This document shows, piece after piece, positions 1 through 9,103 of a stretch of 64,000 nucleotides of DNA. Position 1 is the stretch's first letter. Each line of letters begins with the position of its first letter. This DNA is from Cryomorphaceae bacterium (GTDB lineage: Bacteria > Bacteroidota > Bacteroidia > Flavobacteriales > Schleiferiaceae). A model generated the notes under the pieces. It did no database searches, had not been told where the DNA came from, and worked only from the letters and a program-made list of their open reading frames with translations. Where the stretch lies: assembly GCA_003566715.1 (NCBI GenBank), contig PXCF01000135.1, positions 26,112 through 90,111 of the forward strand. Direction: 5' to 3'. The position numbers were made by a program, and so were the translations under genes.

Positions 1-2
1 AT

Positions 3-797
3 GGCAGCACAGTTGAATACAGCACCCTTGTCGATAGATTGAAAGACGCTCAAATCGTCTTATTTGGTGAACTTCACGGAATAGAAGCCACGCATGAACT
101 AGAGCAAAATATAGCGAAATCACTTTTTAATGCCAAAGGTGATAAACTTATTCTCGGTGGTGAAATGTGGGAATTTGACCAGCAAGTCATTGTCAATGAA
201 TACAAAAACAAACTGATCAATCACAAACAATTTGTAGCCGATGCGCGCTTATGGCCCAATTACAGCAAAGATTACCGTGGTTTTATCGACGTTGCTCGTG
301 AGAACAACCTTGACTTTATTGCCACCAACATACCTCGCCGTTACGCCTCTGTGGTTTATCACAATGGCCCCGACGCTCTATTGAAATTTGAAAAGTCAAC
401 GCGTAAGTCTTTACCCAAACTTCCTTTTACATTTGACAAAGACTTGCCCATTTACGCTGATATAGCCGAGCAAGTAGGTGGGCATGGCAGTGAAAACTTG
501 GCTGCCGCTCAAGCCATTAAAGACGCCACTATGGCCAAGTATATTTTGGACAACACAAAAAAGAAAAACCTGTTTTTTCATATTCACGGAGAGTATCATT
601 CCAAAGAATTTCAAGGTATTTACAATTACATCAAACAAGAAAAAGGCAAATGGGACGTGGTAAGCATCAGCTCTGTCATGCAAGAAGAGATAGACAAACT
701 TGAAGATGATCATTATGCTCGTGCCGATTTCATTTTTGTTGTAAAAGCCATAAAAGAAGACAGCACCATCGAAAGTGAGGAACCCTCAGAAGAATAA
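3..797 (+). CDS. ChaN/Tiki-like haem-binding family protein, 5' end cut by window
   Basis: The frame is open from base 3, and the residues before the listed TTG at 39 (…STLVDRLKDAQIV) continue the same fold, so the gene begins upstream of the window. A lipoprotein or Sec signal probably lies there. The visible 264 residues resemble the ChaN family (PF04187). A beta strand runs into GELHG near the N-terminus, a long helical middle follows, and FFHIHGEYHS near the C-terminus is a second histidine-rich motif. Family members are cell-envelope proteins, some shown to bind haem, related to the Tiki/TraB fold. A role in iron or haem handling here is inference. The stop is 3 nt before the Nif3-like ATG, so the two genes should be co-transcribed. 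The last ~25 residues are acidic and low complexity. Confidence 0.75.
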   Translation, partial: GSTVEYSTLVDRLKDAQIVLFGELHGIEATHELEQNIAKSLFNAKGDKLILGGEMWEFDQQVIVNEYKNKLINHKQFVADARLWPNYSKDYRGFIDVARENNLDFIATNIPRRYASVVYHNGPDALLKFEKSTRKSLPKLPFTFDKDLPIYADIAEQVGGHGSENLAAAQAIKDATMAKYILDNTKKKNLFFHIHGEYHSKEFQGIYNYIKQEKGKWDVVSISSVMQEEIDKLEDDHYARADFIFVVKAIKEDSTIESEEPSEE

Positions 798-800
798 TCT

Positions 801-1895
801 ATGAAACTTGTCGATATAATTGATGCCCTAGAACAATGGGCACCAAAGAACCTTCAGGAAAGTTACGACAACAGTGGACTGCAAATTGGCAGTCGCAATA
901 AAAGCGTTAAAAAAGCACTGTTCACGCTCGATGTTACGCCGGAAGTTGTAGAAGAAGCAAAAAACAAGGGCTGCGACCTCATCATTGCACATCACCCACT
1001 CATTTTTAAGCCGCTAAAAAAATTGACCGAGTCCAACTTAGTTGAAAAATGTGTGTCACTCTTAATCAAAAACGACATTGCTCTGTACACCATCCACACC
1101 AATTTAGATAATATAGATACCGGTGTTAATTACGAAATAGCACAGCAGTTAGGTATTGACTCGCCAAAAATCCTACAACCCGGAAAATCAAAACTCAACA
1201 AGCTGGTCGTGTTTGTTCCGGTAAAAGATACAGATACAGTGGCTGACGCGATGTTTAAAAATGGTGCAGGTCATATTGGCAAGTACAGCGAATGCAGTTT
1301 TCAGTCGAATGGAACCGGAACATTTAAGCCCAACGAGGACGCCAACCCTCATGTAGGCAAAAGAGGGAAAAGACATTTAGAAAGTGAAACAAAATTAGAA
1401 GTCATAGTTCCCGACTACAAAGTATCATCGGTTATCAAAGCAATGAAGCAAGCCCATCCTTATGAGGAAGTTGCTTATGATGTCTTAGTTCTGGACAATA
1501 CATTTGAGCGCATTGGTTCCGGAATGATTGGTGATTTACGCGAACCCATGGATGCTACGGCATTTTTAGATAAGTTAAAGGAAACGTTTAACTGTGGAGT
1601 GGTTAAATACACCCGTAACGGACCAAAATTGATCAAACACGTGGCTTTTTGTGGGGGCTCCGGAAGTTTTCTCATCCATGCTGCGAAACAAGCAGGTGCG
1701 GACATATTTATTACCGGAGATGTCACTTATCACAGCTTCTTTGACGCCACCGAAACCTTTATGATTGCAGACATTGGACATTACGAAAGTGAGCAATTTA
1801 CCTCCCAACATTTAATGCGGTATATAAACAAAAAATTCCCTACTTTTGCCACACTTTTGACGACCGTTCAAACAAACCCCGTAAATACCCATTAA
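801..1895 (+). CDS. Nif3-like dinuclear metal centre protein (YqfO/YbgI family)
   Basis: At 364 residues this is the long Nif3 form, with a PII-like/CutA-like domain inserted in the middle (roughly residues 125-235) between the two halves of the Nif3 fold. Metal-ligand motifs are visible: HHPLIF and HTNLD in the first half, and GDVTYHSFFDA and DIGHYESE in the second. Family members form toroidal hexamers with two metal ions per subunit. Their substrate is unsettled, and the 'GTP cyclohydrolase I type 2' label used in databases is weakly supported. The gene lies 3 nt after the ChaN-like gene and 2 nt before the zinc-ribbon-family gene. The Nif3/zinc-ribbon pairing is common in Bacteroidetes. 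Confidence 0.9.
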   Translation: MKLVDIIDALEQWAPKNLQESYDNSGLQIGSRNKSVKKALFTLDVTPEVVEEAKNKGCDLIIAHHPLIFKPLKKLTESNLVEKCVSLLIKNDIALYTIHTNLDNIDTGVNYEIAQQLGIDSPKILQPGKSKLNKLVVFVPVKDTDTVADAMFKNGAGHIGKYSECSFQSNGTGTFKPNEDANPHVGKRGKRHLESETKLEVIVPDYKVSSVIKAMKQAHPYEEVAYDVLVLDNTFERIGSGMIGDLREPMDATAFLDKLKETFNCGVVKYTRNGPKLIKHVAFCGGSGSFLIHAAKQAGADIFITGDVTYHSFFDATETFMIADIGHYESEQFTSQHLMRYINKKFPTFATLLTTVQTNPVNTH

Positions 1896-1897
1896 CT

Positions 1898-2671
1898 ATG
1901 GCTAAAGAAGTCACCACAGAAGATAAACTACGCGCATTATACGATTTACAAATAATTCACTCACGCATCGATGAACTTCGCTCTGTTAGGGGCGAATTGC
2001 CACTTGAAGTCGAAGATTTGGAAGATGAGATTGCCGGTTTGGAAACCCGTCTTAACAAAACCAAAGCGGAATTGAACGACATCAAAAACGACATTTCGGA
2101 CAAAGAGAACTTAATTGCCGATTGCCGTGAAAAAATTACTAAGTATGAAGAGCAACAAAAGAACGTGCGTAACAACCGTGAATTTGAAGCCCTCAACAAG
2201 GAAATAGAATTTCAGCAATTGGAAATTCAATTGGCAGAGAAGCGCATTCGTGAATTTGGTGCGCGAATAGATGCCAAAGAAGAAGTCATCTCCGGGATTG
2301 AGAAAAAATTGGAAGAGCGCAGCTCCCACTTGGGTTTCAAAAAATCAGAGTTAGAAGGCATTCTCAAGGAAACACAAAAAGAAGAAGAGCTATTAAATAA
2401 AAAGGCTTCAGAGTTTGAAAAAAACATTGAAGCCCGTTTATTGGAAGCCTATAAGCGCATCAGACATCGTGCGAAAAACGGCTTGGCTGTTGTACCCATT
2501 GAGCGCGGTGCATCTGCCGGTTCATTCTTTACCATTCCTCCTCAAAGACAAATGGAGGTCGCGGCAAGAAAACGCATCATAACCGATGAGCACTCTGGAC
2601 GTTTTCTGGTTGATGCCGAATTGGCGCGCGAAGAAGAAGAAAAAATCAATGGTCTTATAGCCAAGGCATAA
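1898..2671 (+). CDS. Coiled-coil protein of the C4 zinc-ribbon (DUF164 / zf-RING_7) family, cysteines lost
   Basis: This 257-residue protein has a long heptad-rich coiled coil from about residue 15 to 185, followed by the conserved C-terminal module of the family (NGLAVVPIERGA … IPPQRQ … SGRFLVDAEL). In typical relatives that module carries two CxxC pairs (ACGGCF … CEYCGR) that hold a zinc ion. Here the same positions read ASAGSF and DEHSGR, so all four cysteines are replaced by Ser, Ser, Asp and Ser while the surrounding residues are kept. The protein should therefore not bind zinc at this site. The gene is last in the ChaN-Nif3 operon and is followed by a terminator at 2706-2740. The family's exact role is unknown; the genomic link to Nif3 is recurrent. 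Confidence 0.85.
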   Translation: MAKEVTTEDKLRALYDLQIIHSRIDELRSVRGELPLEVEDLEDEIAGLETRLNKTKAELNDIKNDISDKENLIADCREKITKYEEQQKNVRNNREFEALNKEIEFQQLEIQLAEKRIREFGARIDAKEEVISGIEKKLEERSSHLGFKKSELEGILKETQKEEELLNKKASEFEKNIEARLLEAYKRIRHRAKNGLAVVPIERGASAGSFFTIPPQRQMEVAARKRIITDEHSGRFLVDAELAREEEEKINGLIAKA

Positions 2672-2678
2672 TTTAAAC

Positions 2679-4151
2679 ATGATTTTTGTAAGGTATATAA
2701 CGAATAAAAGGACAGCCCTATGGTTGTCCTTTTTTGTTTTATTGACGTCGCCTCAGAGCCTCAGAGCCCAGTACTCGAGCACATTTAGTGAGGCATATCT
2801 CAGCATCTGGTCGTTAAAACTCGAAGCGGCGCGCGCACATCAAAAGCTTACCGCCAACGAAAAACTATACATCCATGCTTTAGCGGACTTCATGGAAGCG
2901 TATACCTCTGATAGAGAGTCGCTTGCTGAAAGTAAGGCAAAAAGCATGGCCAAGCATATTTCTGAGCTTGAACGCTCAAAAAATGAGCAAGCACTTATAT
3001 TTGCCGCTGAGCTTTATATGCTAAAAGCTGCGCTTCGTGCCAAGCACAACAGTCGCGTTGGTGCAGGTTGGGATTTTTGGAAGGGATATCGCCTGGCAAA
3101 ACTCAACACACAAAAAAACCCCAACCATCCCCAAAACATGCTTCATTGGGGCATCATTGAGTGTGGCATTGGCAGCATGCCGGAAGACCTTCAACGATAC
3201 CTTTCCTGGCTCGGATTTAGCGGTGATCTAGACAATGGGCTTTCTCTGCTCTACGATGCCCATGTAGCATCCAAAAGTAAAACTGCATTTAAACACCTGC
3301 AAATTATCACAGGTATGGCATTTGTTTCGTCGGAAGTACAACTCAACAACAACAAACAAATCCGACTGGAAAAACTGGGACTTAACCCCAGCGAATCGCC
3401 CATTATGTGTGTGGTTGAGGCAAAAATTCTCTTCGACCAAAATAAAGCGCAAACAGCGTTTGACTTGTTGGACAATAGAAAAGTCTACACCGAAGAATAC
3501 CCTTTCCCCTACCTCTCATATTTAAAAGGAAGGATTGCTGTAACCATTGAACACAAAGATGCAGCGAATATTCTTAAGCGTTTTTTAGAGGAATCCGAAG
3601 GGTCTTTTTTTGTAGCCTCTGCGCATCGGTACCTATGGTGGTATTATCACTTAAACAACAACCCGCAAAAAGCTTCGTTCCACCGACAACAAATTTCCAA
3701 TGTTGAAACAAAGAAAACCGGTGCCGATGAACTGGCAGCTTACGAAGCAAACTTTCCACTCAATACCCATTTACTTCGAGCTAGACTTCTTTTTGATCAA
3801 GGAAAGTTCAAGCAATGTTTAACCCACATCACTTCCAAGCTTTCCGACGATGTTTGCAATAACAATCGCGAAAAAGGTGAGTACTTTTATCGGATGGGAA
3901 GATGCCACCAAAGCTTAAATCAACCTCAAGAAGCCATCAAGCGACTAGATCAAAGCATCGGTTTTTACGGCGATATGGAAACCTTTGAACGCGCCAATGC
4001 ACTCCTTCAAGCGGCAATGCTCTACGAAGCGCGCAAGGAGTGTGGAGTTGCTTCCGACTATTTCAAACAAGTTTTGTCATTTTCAAGTTATCCCTTTTAC
4101 GAAGGCATTCACCAAAAAGCCAAATCTGGTTTAAAAAGATGTAAATCATAA
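2679..4151 (+). CDS. Secreted TPR-repeat protein of unknown function
   Basis: The 490-residue product begins with a credible Sec signal: basic MIFVRYITNKR, hydrophobic LWLSFFVLL, then a c-region ending LRAQ, the usual Bacteroidetes AxQ-type cleavage site. The rest is helical with TPR-like spacing. The clearest repeats are in the C-terminal third (GEYFYRMGRCHQSLNQPQEAIKRL, ANALLQAAMLYEARKECGVASDYF). I recognise no enzyme domain. The start at 2679 lies 7 nt after the previous stop, and no in-frame ATG exists before residue ~72, so the signal peptide supports 2679. Unusually, the signal-peptide codons overlap the upstream operon's terminator hairpin. The next gene begins 3 nt after this one ends. 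The function may be periplasmic or outer-membrane scaffolding (inference). Confidence 0.7.
   Translation: MIFVRYITNKRTALWLSFFVLLTSPQSLRAQYSSTFSEAYLSIWSLKLEAARAHQKLTANEKLYIHALADFMEAYTSDRESLAESKAKSMAKHISELERSKNEQALIFAAELYMLKAALRAKHNSRVGAGWDFWKGYRLAKLNTQKNPNHPQNMLHWGIIECGIGSMPEDLQRYLSWLGFSGDLDNGLSLLYDAHVASKSKTAFKHLQIITGMAFVSSEVQLNNNKQIRLEKLGLNPSESPIMCVVEAKILFDQNKAQTAFDLLDNRKVYTEEYPFPYLSYLKGRIAVTIEHKDAANILKRFLEESEGSFFVASAHRYLWWYYHLNNNPQKASFHRQQISNVETKKTGADELAAYEANFPLNTHLLRARLLFDQGKFKQCLTHITSKLSDDVCNNNREKGEYFYRMGRCHQSLNQPQEAIKRLDQSIGFYGDMETFERANALLQAAMLYEARKECGVASDYFKQVLSFSSYPFYEGIHQKAKSGLKRCKS
2706..2740 (+). terminator. Rho-independent terminator of the ChaN-Nif3-ribbon operon, inside the next ORF
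   Basis: AAAAGGACAGCC at 2706-2717 pairs with GGTTGTCCTTTT at 2722-2733, a 12-bp stem with one G-U pair and a CTAT loop, followed by TTTGTTTT. It lies 35 nt after the stop at 2671, the right place to end the upstream operon. It also lies inside codons ~10-21 of the following ORF, in its signal-peptide region. Confidence 0.8.
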
Positions 4152-4154
4152 TTC

Positions 4155-6161
4155 ATGGAACACCCGGACTTTTCCTTTCTCAATGATCTGGTTATTATTT
4201 TAGGATTGGCTGCAGTTGTTAGCCTTGTTTTTAAGCGCTTTAAAGCACCTACCATCATTGGTTTTTTGATTACCGGGATTGCCTTTGGTCCAGCGGGTAT
4301 AGGATTGGTAAGTGCATCTGAAGGCGTAGAGACCCTTGCTGAAGTGGGCGTGATTCTTCTGCTCTTTATCATTGGGCTGGAGTTTTCGTTAAAAAGTTTG
4401 GCAGCCATTCGCAAGAGTGTTTTTGTTGGTGGAGGGCTTCAGGTGGGTATCACCATAACACTGGTGACAATTATCTTCATACTTTTAGGAAAACCATCCA
4501 ACCATGCAGTATTCGCTGGATTCCTTATAGCACTTAGCTCCACCGCTATTGTCCTTAAACTTTTGCAAGAAAAAGGCGAAATCCACTCACCTCAAGGTAA
4601 AATGGCTTTGGCTATTCTTATTTTTCAGGACATCATTGTGGTGCCCATGATGCTGTTTGCACCCATTCTCGCAGGCGAAGCAGATTCTCCACTAAAGGAT
4701 TTAAGTTTTTTGCTGCTAAAGGTGGTTTTGTTGGTAGGGGCTGTTCTCTTTTTAGCCCGTTACGTATTTCCACGCATTCTTTTTGAGGTTGCAAAAACCC
4801 GAAGTCAGGAGTTGTTCATACTGGTTATCTTAGTTACCTGCTTTGCCGTGGCAGGTATTAGCGCTGAGTTAGGGCTGTCGCTTGCATTAGGGGCCTTTTT
4901 AGCGGGACTGATTATTTCTGAATCAGAGTACAGTCATCAAGCCATTGCCCAGGCCATCCCCTTCAGAGAAATTTTCATGAGTGTGTTCTTTATCTCCATC
5001 GGCATGTTGGTGGATTTGACATTCTTTTTCCTAAATGCACACTGGATTATTCTTCTTACTTTGGGCGTTTTCTTAGTCAAAACATCAATCGTTGCGTTCG
5101 TTGTGTACCTCTTAAAATATCCGGTAAGAACGGCCATTCTCACCGGATTGTCACTGTTTCAAGTTGGAGAATTTTCATTTATCCTTGCTAAAGTAGGCAT
5201 CAACTTCGAACTACTTGACGACAACACCTACCAATACTTTCTCGCGATGAGTATTTTAAGCATGGGTATTACGCCTTTGGTGCTGAATAAGAGAGAGCGA
5301 ATTTGTCAGCTGTTTGAAAAAACCGGCATCCCCAAACGTGCTGAATCTGCTCGTCGCTCGAGTAATGGCAATGAAGAACTCAATGAGGCTGCGCTACAGG
5401 ATCACATTATAATTATTGGATATGGCATCAATGGCAAAAACGTCAGTAAAGCTGCAGAATTTTCTAAGATACCTTATTTGGTTGTAGAAATGAATCCACA
5501 AACCGTCAAAACTGAAAGAGAAAAAGGCGTGCCCATACTATTTGGAGATGCCGCTCATCCGCATATCTTAGAACACGCAAACTTTGCAAAAGCTAAAGTC
5601 ATTGTGGTGGCCATATCCGACCCGCAATCAACCAGACAAATCATTACCAATATCCGCCAATACAATCAACGCGTTCACTTAATTGTGCGCACGCGGTTTG
5701 TCAAAGAAATTGAAGAGAACATTCGCTTAGGCGCGGACGACGTTATTCCCGAGGAGTTTGAAACCTCCATTGAAATTTTCACCCGTGTATTACACAAGTT
5801 TATGGTGCCCATTCAGGAAATTGAACGGTTTACCGAGGCCATACGTGGTGACAACTACAAAATGCTACGACCGGACAATAGCAAACAACACCTACCAGAA
5901 TTGCATATACCAGAGTTTAACATCGCCTCTATCCTGGCAGAAAGAGCTAAACCTTTGTTTGGCGGACAAGGGTTGGCCAAAAGTGGACTACGCGATAAAT
6001 TTGGGGTTCAATTATTGGCCATAAAGCGCGGTGATGAATATATTTACAACCTCCACGGAGAAACCGTTATAGAAAACGAGGACGTATTGTACGTAGCCGG
6101 AAAAAAAGACAATATTCAAGCTCTTTATAGAGAGTTGCGTATTGACAAAGGATATGAATAA
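4155..6161 (+). CDS. CPA2-family monovalent cation/proton antiporter with TrkA-N and TrkA-C domains
   Basis: The 668-residue protein has three parts. The first is an Na_H_Exchanger membrane domain of about 12 helices (residues ~5-380) with the family-type GLEFSLK and ELGLSLALGAFLAGL motifs. The second is a TrkA-N/RCK nucleotide-binding domain (~415-530) beginning DHIIIIGYGINGKNVSKAA, a Rossmann GxGxxG-like loop. The third is a TrkA-C domain (~590-668). This is the KefB/KefC/YbaL layout: inner-membrane K+ or Na+ efflux coupled to proton entry, gated by a ligand on the RCK domain. Ion specificity cannot be read from the sequence. The gene starts 3 nt after the TPR protein, possibly as an operon partner. 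A 73-nt gap follows before the DPP IV gene. Confidence 0.9.
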   Translation: MEHPDFSFLNDLVIILGLAAVVSLVFKRFKAPTIIGFLITGIAFGPAGIGLVSASEGVETLAEVGVILLLFIIGLEFSLKSLAAIRKSVFVGGGLQVGITITLVTIIFILLGKPSNHAVFAGFLIALSSTAIVLKLLQEKGEIHSPQGKMALAILIFQDIIVVPMMLFAPILAGEADSPLKDLSFLLLKVVLLVGAVLFLARYVFPRILFEVAKTRSQELFILVILVTCFAVAGISAELGLSLALGAFLAGLIISESEYSHQAIAQAIPFREIFMSVFFISIGMLVDLTFFFLNAHWIILLTLGVFLVKTSIVAFVVYLLKYPVRTAILTGLSLFQVGEFSFILAKVGINFELLDDNTYQYFLAMSILSMGITPLVLNKRERICQLFEKTGIPKRAESARRSSNGNEELNEAALQDHIIIIGYGINGKNVSKAAEFSKIPYLVVEMNPQTVKTEREKGVPILFGDAAHPHILEHANFAKAKVIVVAISDPQSTRQIITNIRQYNQRVHLIVRTRFVKEIEENIRLGADDVIPEEFETSIEIFTRVLHKFMVPIQEIERFTEAIRGDNYKMLRPDNSKQHLPELHIPEFNIASILAERAKPLFGGQGLAKSGLRDKFGVQLLAIKRGDEYIYNLHGETVIENEDVLYVAGKKDNIQALYRELRIDKGYE

Positions 6162-6234
6162 TAAGTTTCTTGGTCGCACTAACTTTACCAACTAAACGTA
6201 ATTCGTTTATTTAACCATCATTAAAAAAACACGA

Positions 6235-8400
6235 ATGAATAAGCATTTTTTCATACTAGTATTAACCGTATTAGCAACACTCAATGGTGTTGCCCAAGAA
6301 AAAAAAGCCGTTTCTGTTAACGATATTTGGGGGAATTATCAATTCTACACCCAAGGCGTCAGTGGATTGCGCTCAATGGCCGATGGTGAGCATTTTACCA
6401 CCAAAAAAAATGCAGCTGGCCAAACGCTCGTTCTTAAACACAGCTACAAAACTGGGAAAGTCGTGGATACCATATTCAGCACTTCTCAATTAGAAGACAA
6501 TGTTTCCTTCGACAATTATGCTGTGAGCTCCGACGAGCGCTTTATTATCCTTTTTAGCGAAACCGAAGGTATTTATCGCTACAGCAGCAAGAGCATTGTG
6601 AGAGCCGTTGATTTAAACACCAACAACAGCTACCTCATAAGCAAGAACAAAATTCAACTCCCAGTGGTTTCTCCGGATGCCAAGTATGTTTCTTATGTTT
6701 ACAAGAACAACCTTTATTTGTACAACTTAGAAAATAAGTCAGTAAAGGCACTTACCGACGACGGGGAGCACAACAAAATCATTTATGGGGCTACAGACTG
6801 GGTTTATGAAGAAGAGTTTCAGTTTGACCGCGCATATGAGTGGTCTCCCGACGGAAAATACCTGGCCTATTACCGATTTGACGAAACAGATGTACCCGAG
6901 TTTTCGATGGACGTTTACGGCGATGGCTTATACCCCACCCAAGATCGATTTAAGTATCCCAAAGCCGGTGAAGTAAATGCCGAAGTGAGCATTTTCACTT
7001 ACAACCCGGAAAGCAACACCCATAAACCGATTACCATTGAAAACCAGCCGGAATACATAGGCCGCATCAAGTGGAGAAGCAAGGATGATTTAGCGCTTTT
7101 TTCTCTCAATCGTCACCAAAATGAGCTTATTATCTTTAATCACAACGTAAAGACCAATAAAACAGAACAATGGTATAAAGAAACCGACGAAGCATTTGTA
7201 GAAATGGACGACAACCAATTTTTCTTATCCAATGGAGAGTTTATTCGCTTGAGTGGAAAAGACGGTTATTATCACCTTTATCACATCAATAATAGAGGCA
7301 ACGAAAAACAAATTACTTCCGGCACTTGGGACATTACCGAACTATATGGCTATAATCCCTCCAGCAAACGATTGTACTTTCAAGCGGCCAAAGACAATCC
7401 AACCGAGCGGGGCATTTACTCCATTAAACTCAATGGGAGATCCTTAAAAACCCTGCATAACGAACGTGGCTGGAACAGCGCTGAGTTCAGTGAGCAATGC
7501 AAGTACTTCATCAACAACCACAGCACCACAGCACGAGTTAACCGTCACGATTTATACGACGAAAACGGCAATCACATACGCAACCTGCAAGACAACAAAC
7601 CTGTCCAAGATCGCATCGACAACCGTTTTAAATTAAGCACAACCGAATTCTTCACCTTTACCACTGAAGAATCTGTTGATCTAAACGGATACATGATCAA
7701 GCCATTGGATTTTGACGAAAGTAAAAAGTACCCCGTGTTGATGTTTGTCTATGGTGGTCCGGGGTCACAAACCGTAAAAAACAGCTTCGACGGATTCAAT
7801 CATTTTTGGTATCAACACTTAGCGTCCAAAGGATACATTATCGTATCCGTTGACAATCGCGGTACCGGGGCTAGAGGACGAGACTTCAAAAAAGTTACTT
7901 ATCAGCAGTTGGGTCATTACGAGTTAATCGACCAAATGGAGACGGCACGTTGGCTTGGCAAACAAAGTTACGTTGACCCATACCGCATTGGTATTTGGGG
8001 ATGGAGCTATGGAGGTTATATGTCGTCATTGGCGATTACCCGCGCGGCCGACTTATTTTCAACGGCCATAGCTGTTGCTCCCGTAACCACATGGCGATAT
8101 TACAACACCATTTACACCGAGAGATACATGCGAACGCCGCAGGAAAACCCGGGAGGTTACGACGACAATTCTCCGGTTAATTACGCAAAAAAATTAAAAG
8201 GTAAGTACCTTTTGATTCACGGAACTGCAGACGATAATGTGCACGTACAAAATGCCATGCAAATGATCAATGCATTAATTGACCAAAATGTACCGTTCGA
8301 GCAGTTTATGTATCCAGACAGAAATCACGGTATATACGGTGGCAATACGCGGTTACACCTATATAATATGATGACAAAGTTCATTGAAGAAAATCTTTAA
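6235..8400 (+). CDS. Dipeptidyl peptidase IV (S9B family prolyl dipeptidase)
   Basis: The 721-residue protein has a signal peptide (MNKHFFILVLTVLATLNGVAQ), an N-terminal beta-propeller and a C-terminal alpha/beta-hydrolase domain. The catalytic triad is readable: Ser591 in GWSYGG, Asp666 in GTADDN and His698 in DRNHG. The double-Glu motif that anchors the substrate amino terminus is present as DWVYEEEF (Glu192/Glu193). These features specify a DPP IV that removes X-Pro or X-Ala dipeptides from peptide N-termini, expected in the periplasm. It probably supports growth on protein alongside the secreted subtilase in this window. The gene is preceded by a 73-nt gap with only a weak TAnnTTTA-like box (TAACTTTA), so its promoter is uncertain. 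Confidence 0.95.
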   Translation: MNKHFFILVLTVLATLNGVAQEKKAVSVNDIWGNYQFYTQGVSGLRSMADGEHFTTKKNAAGQTLVLKHSYKTGKVVDTIFSTSQLEDNVSFDNYAVSSDERFIILFSETEGIYRYSSKSIVRAVDLNTNNSYLISKNKIQLPVVSPDAKYVSYVYKNNLYLYNLENKSVKALTDDGEHNKIIYGATDWVYEEEFQFDRAYEWSPDGKYLAYYRFDETDVPEFSMDVYGDGLYPTQDRFKYPKAGEVNAEVSIFTYNPESNTHKPITIENQPEYIGRIKWRSKDDLALFSLNRHQNELIIFNHNVKTNKTEQWYKETDEAFVEMDDNQFFLSNGEFIRLSGKDGYYHLYHINNRGNEKQITSGTWDITELYGYNPSSKRLYFQAAKDNPTERGIYSIKLNGRSLKTLHNERGWNSAEFSEQCKYFINNHSTTARVNRHDLYDENGNHIRNLQDNKPVQDRIDNRFKLSTTEFFTFTTEESVDLNGYMIKPLDFDESKKYPVLMFVYGGPGSQTVKNSFDGFNHFWYQHLASKGYIIVSVDNRGTGARGRDFKKVTYQQLGHYELIDQMETARWLGKQSYVDPYRIGIWGWSYGGYMSSLAITRAADLFSTAIAVAPVTTWRYYNTIYTERYMRTPQENPGGYDDNSPVNYAKKLKGKYLLIHGTADDNVHVQNAMQMINALIDQNVPFEQFMYPDRNHGIYGGNTRLHLYNMMTKFIEENL

Positions 8401-8403
8401 TGA

Positions 8404-8432
8404 TTGTTATTTCAATCTTAACGTTATATTTG
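8404..8432 (+). promoter_or_regulatory. Bacteroidetes-type promoter for the surface lipoprotein gene
   Basis: TTG at 8404-8406 and TATATTTG at 8425-8432 are separated by 18 nt, matching the TTG-N17-23-TAnnTTTG consensus of flavobacterial promoters. The box ends 25 nt before the ATG at 8458. Confidence 0.65.
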
Positions 8433-8457
8433 CACTTAATCTTAAACTAAACCCATC

Positions 8458-9006
8458 ATGAAAAAAATTCTTTTAGCCGGACTAACCATCTTCAGCCTCG
8501 CTATCATGCCTTCTTGTTCTAGTGACGACGATGATAATGGCAGTTCCGTACACCCCATTGTTGGCACTTGGAACTTAGATGTATTTGATGCTTCAGGAGA
8601 TGGCATGTTAGATCTAGGATTTGCGTCTGTACCTTACGATATAAGCCAGAAAAAAGTTGGTGGATCCGGCACATTACAGTTTAGTGAAAACCCCAACAAA
8701 ATTGTTGGTAATGGCACCATTGAAATGGAGACTGAGTTTGATATAGAATTACCTATTGTAGGTCCTGTCAATGATTCATACACCGAAAGTGAAGACCTAG
8801 GAGAGTCGTTTGCCGATGCTACTTACCAAATTCTAGAAGGCAATAAAATTCGCATCACCATAGATGGTGAAAGTCAAACATTGGATTATGCATTCAGTGG
8901 AAATGAAGTAACACTTTCCGGAAAATCTTTCATTAGAGAAGAAAATCCCGCCGGAGGTGCTGACTTAGAGTTTGAAGTTGACGTCATGATTAAATTATCC
9001 AAATAA
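8458..9006 (+). CDS. Predicted surface-exposed lipoprotein (lipocalin-like)
   Basis: This 182-residue protein has a lipoprotein signal (MKKILLAGLTIFSLAIMPSC) and the cysteine is followed by SSDDDD. An acidic run right after the lipidated cysteine is the known Bacteroidetes signal for export to the outer leaflet of the outer membrane. The body starts with HPIVGTWNLD, a motif common at the start of lipocalin-like beta-barrel domains, and is rich in alternating beta strands. A central NKIVGNGTIEMETEF stretch and the terminal EFEVDVMIKLSK are consistent with such a barrel. No ligand can be inferred. It has its own promoter upstream and its own terminator (9036-9060), so it is probably monocistronic. 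Confidence 0.75.
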   Translation: MKKILLAGLTIFSLAIMPSCSSDDDDNGSSVHPIVGTWNLDVFDASGDGMLDLGFASVPYDISQKKVGGSGTLQFSENPNKIVGNGTIEMETEFDIELPIVGPVNDSYTESEDLGESFADATYQILEGNKIRITIDGESQTLDYAFSGNEVTLSGKSFIREENPAGGADLEFEVDVMIKLSK

Positions 9007-9035
9007 TCATTTCACAGCTTAGTGATCATATTTTG

Positions 9036-9060
9036 AAGCCCGGTTTTTACCGGGCTTTGT
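9036..9060 (+). terminator. Rho-independent terminator after the lipoprotein gene
   Basis: AAGCCCGG (9036-9043) and CCGGGCTT (9050-9057) form an 8-bp GC-rich stem with a TTTTTA loop, followed by TTTGTTTATTT. It lies 30 nt after the stop at 9006. Confidence 0.85.
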
Positions 9061-9074
9061 TTATTTATACACCT

Positions 9075-9082
9075 TACATTTG
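9075..9082 (+). promoter_or_regulatory. -7 promoter box for the putative porin gene
   Basis: TACATTTG matches TAnnTTTG. It overlaps the TTG at 9080 where the longest ORF begins, so that start cannot be used from this promoter. The -33 TTG is not convincing, since the closest one (9057-9059) is only 15 nt upstream. Confidence 0.5.
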
Positions 9083-9103
9083 TGCCTTCAACCAACACAT
9101 GAC

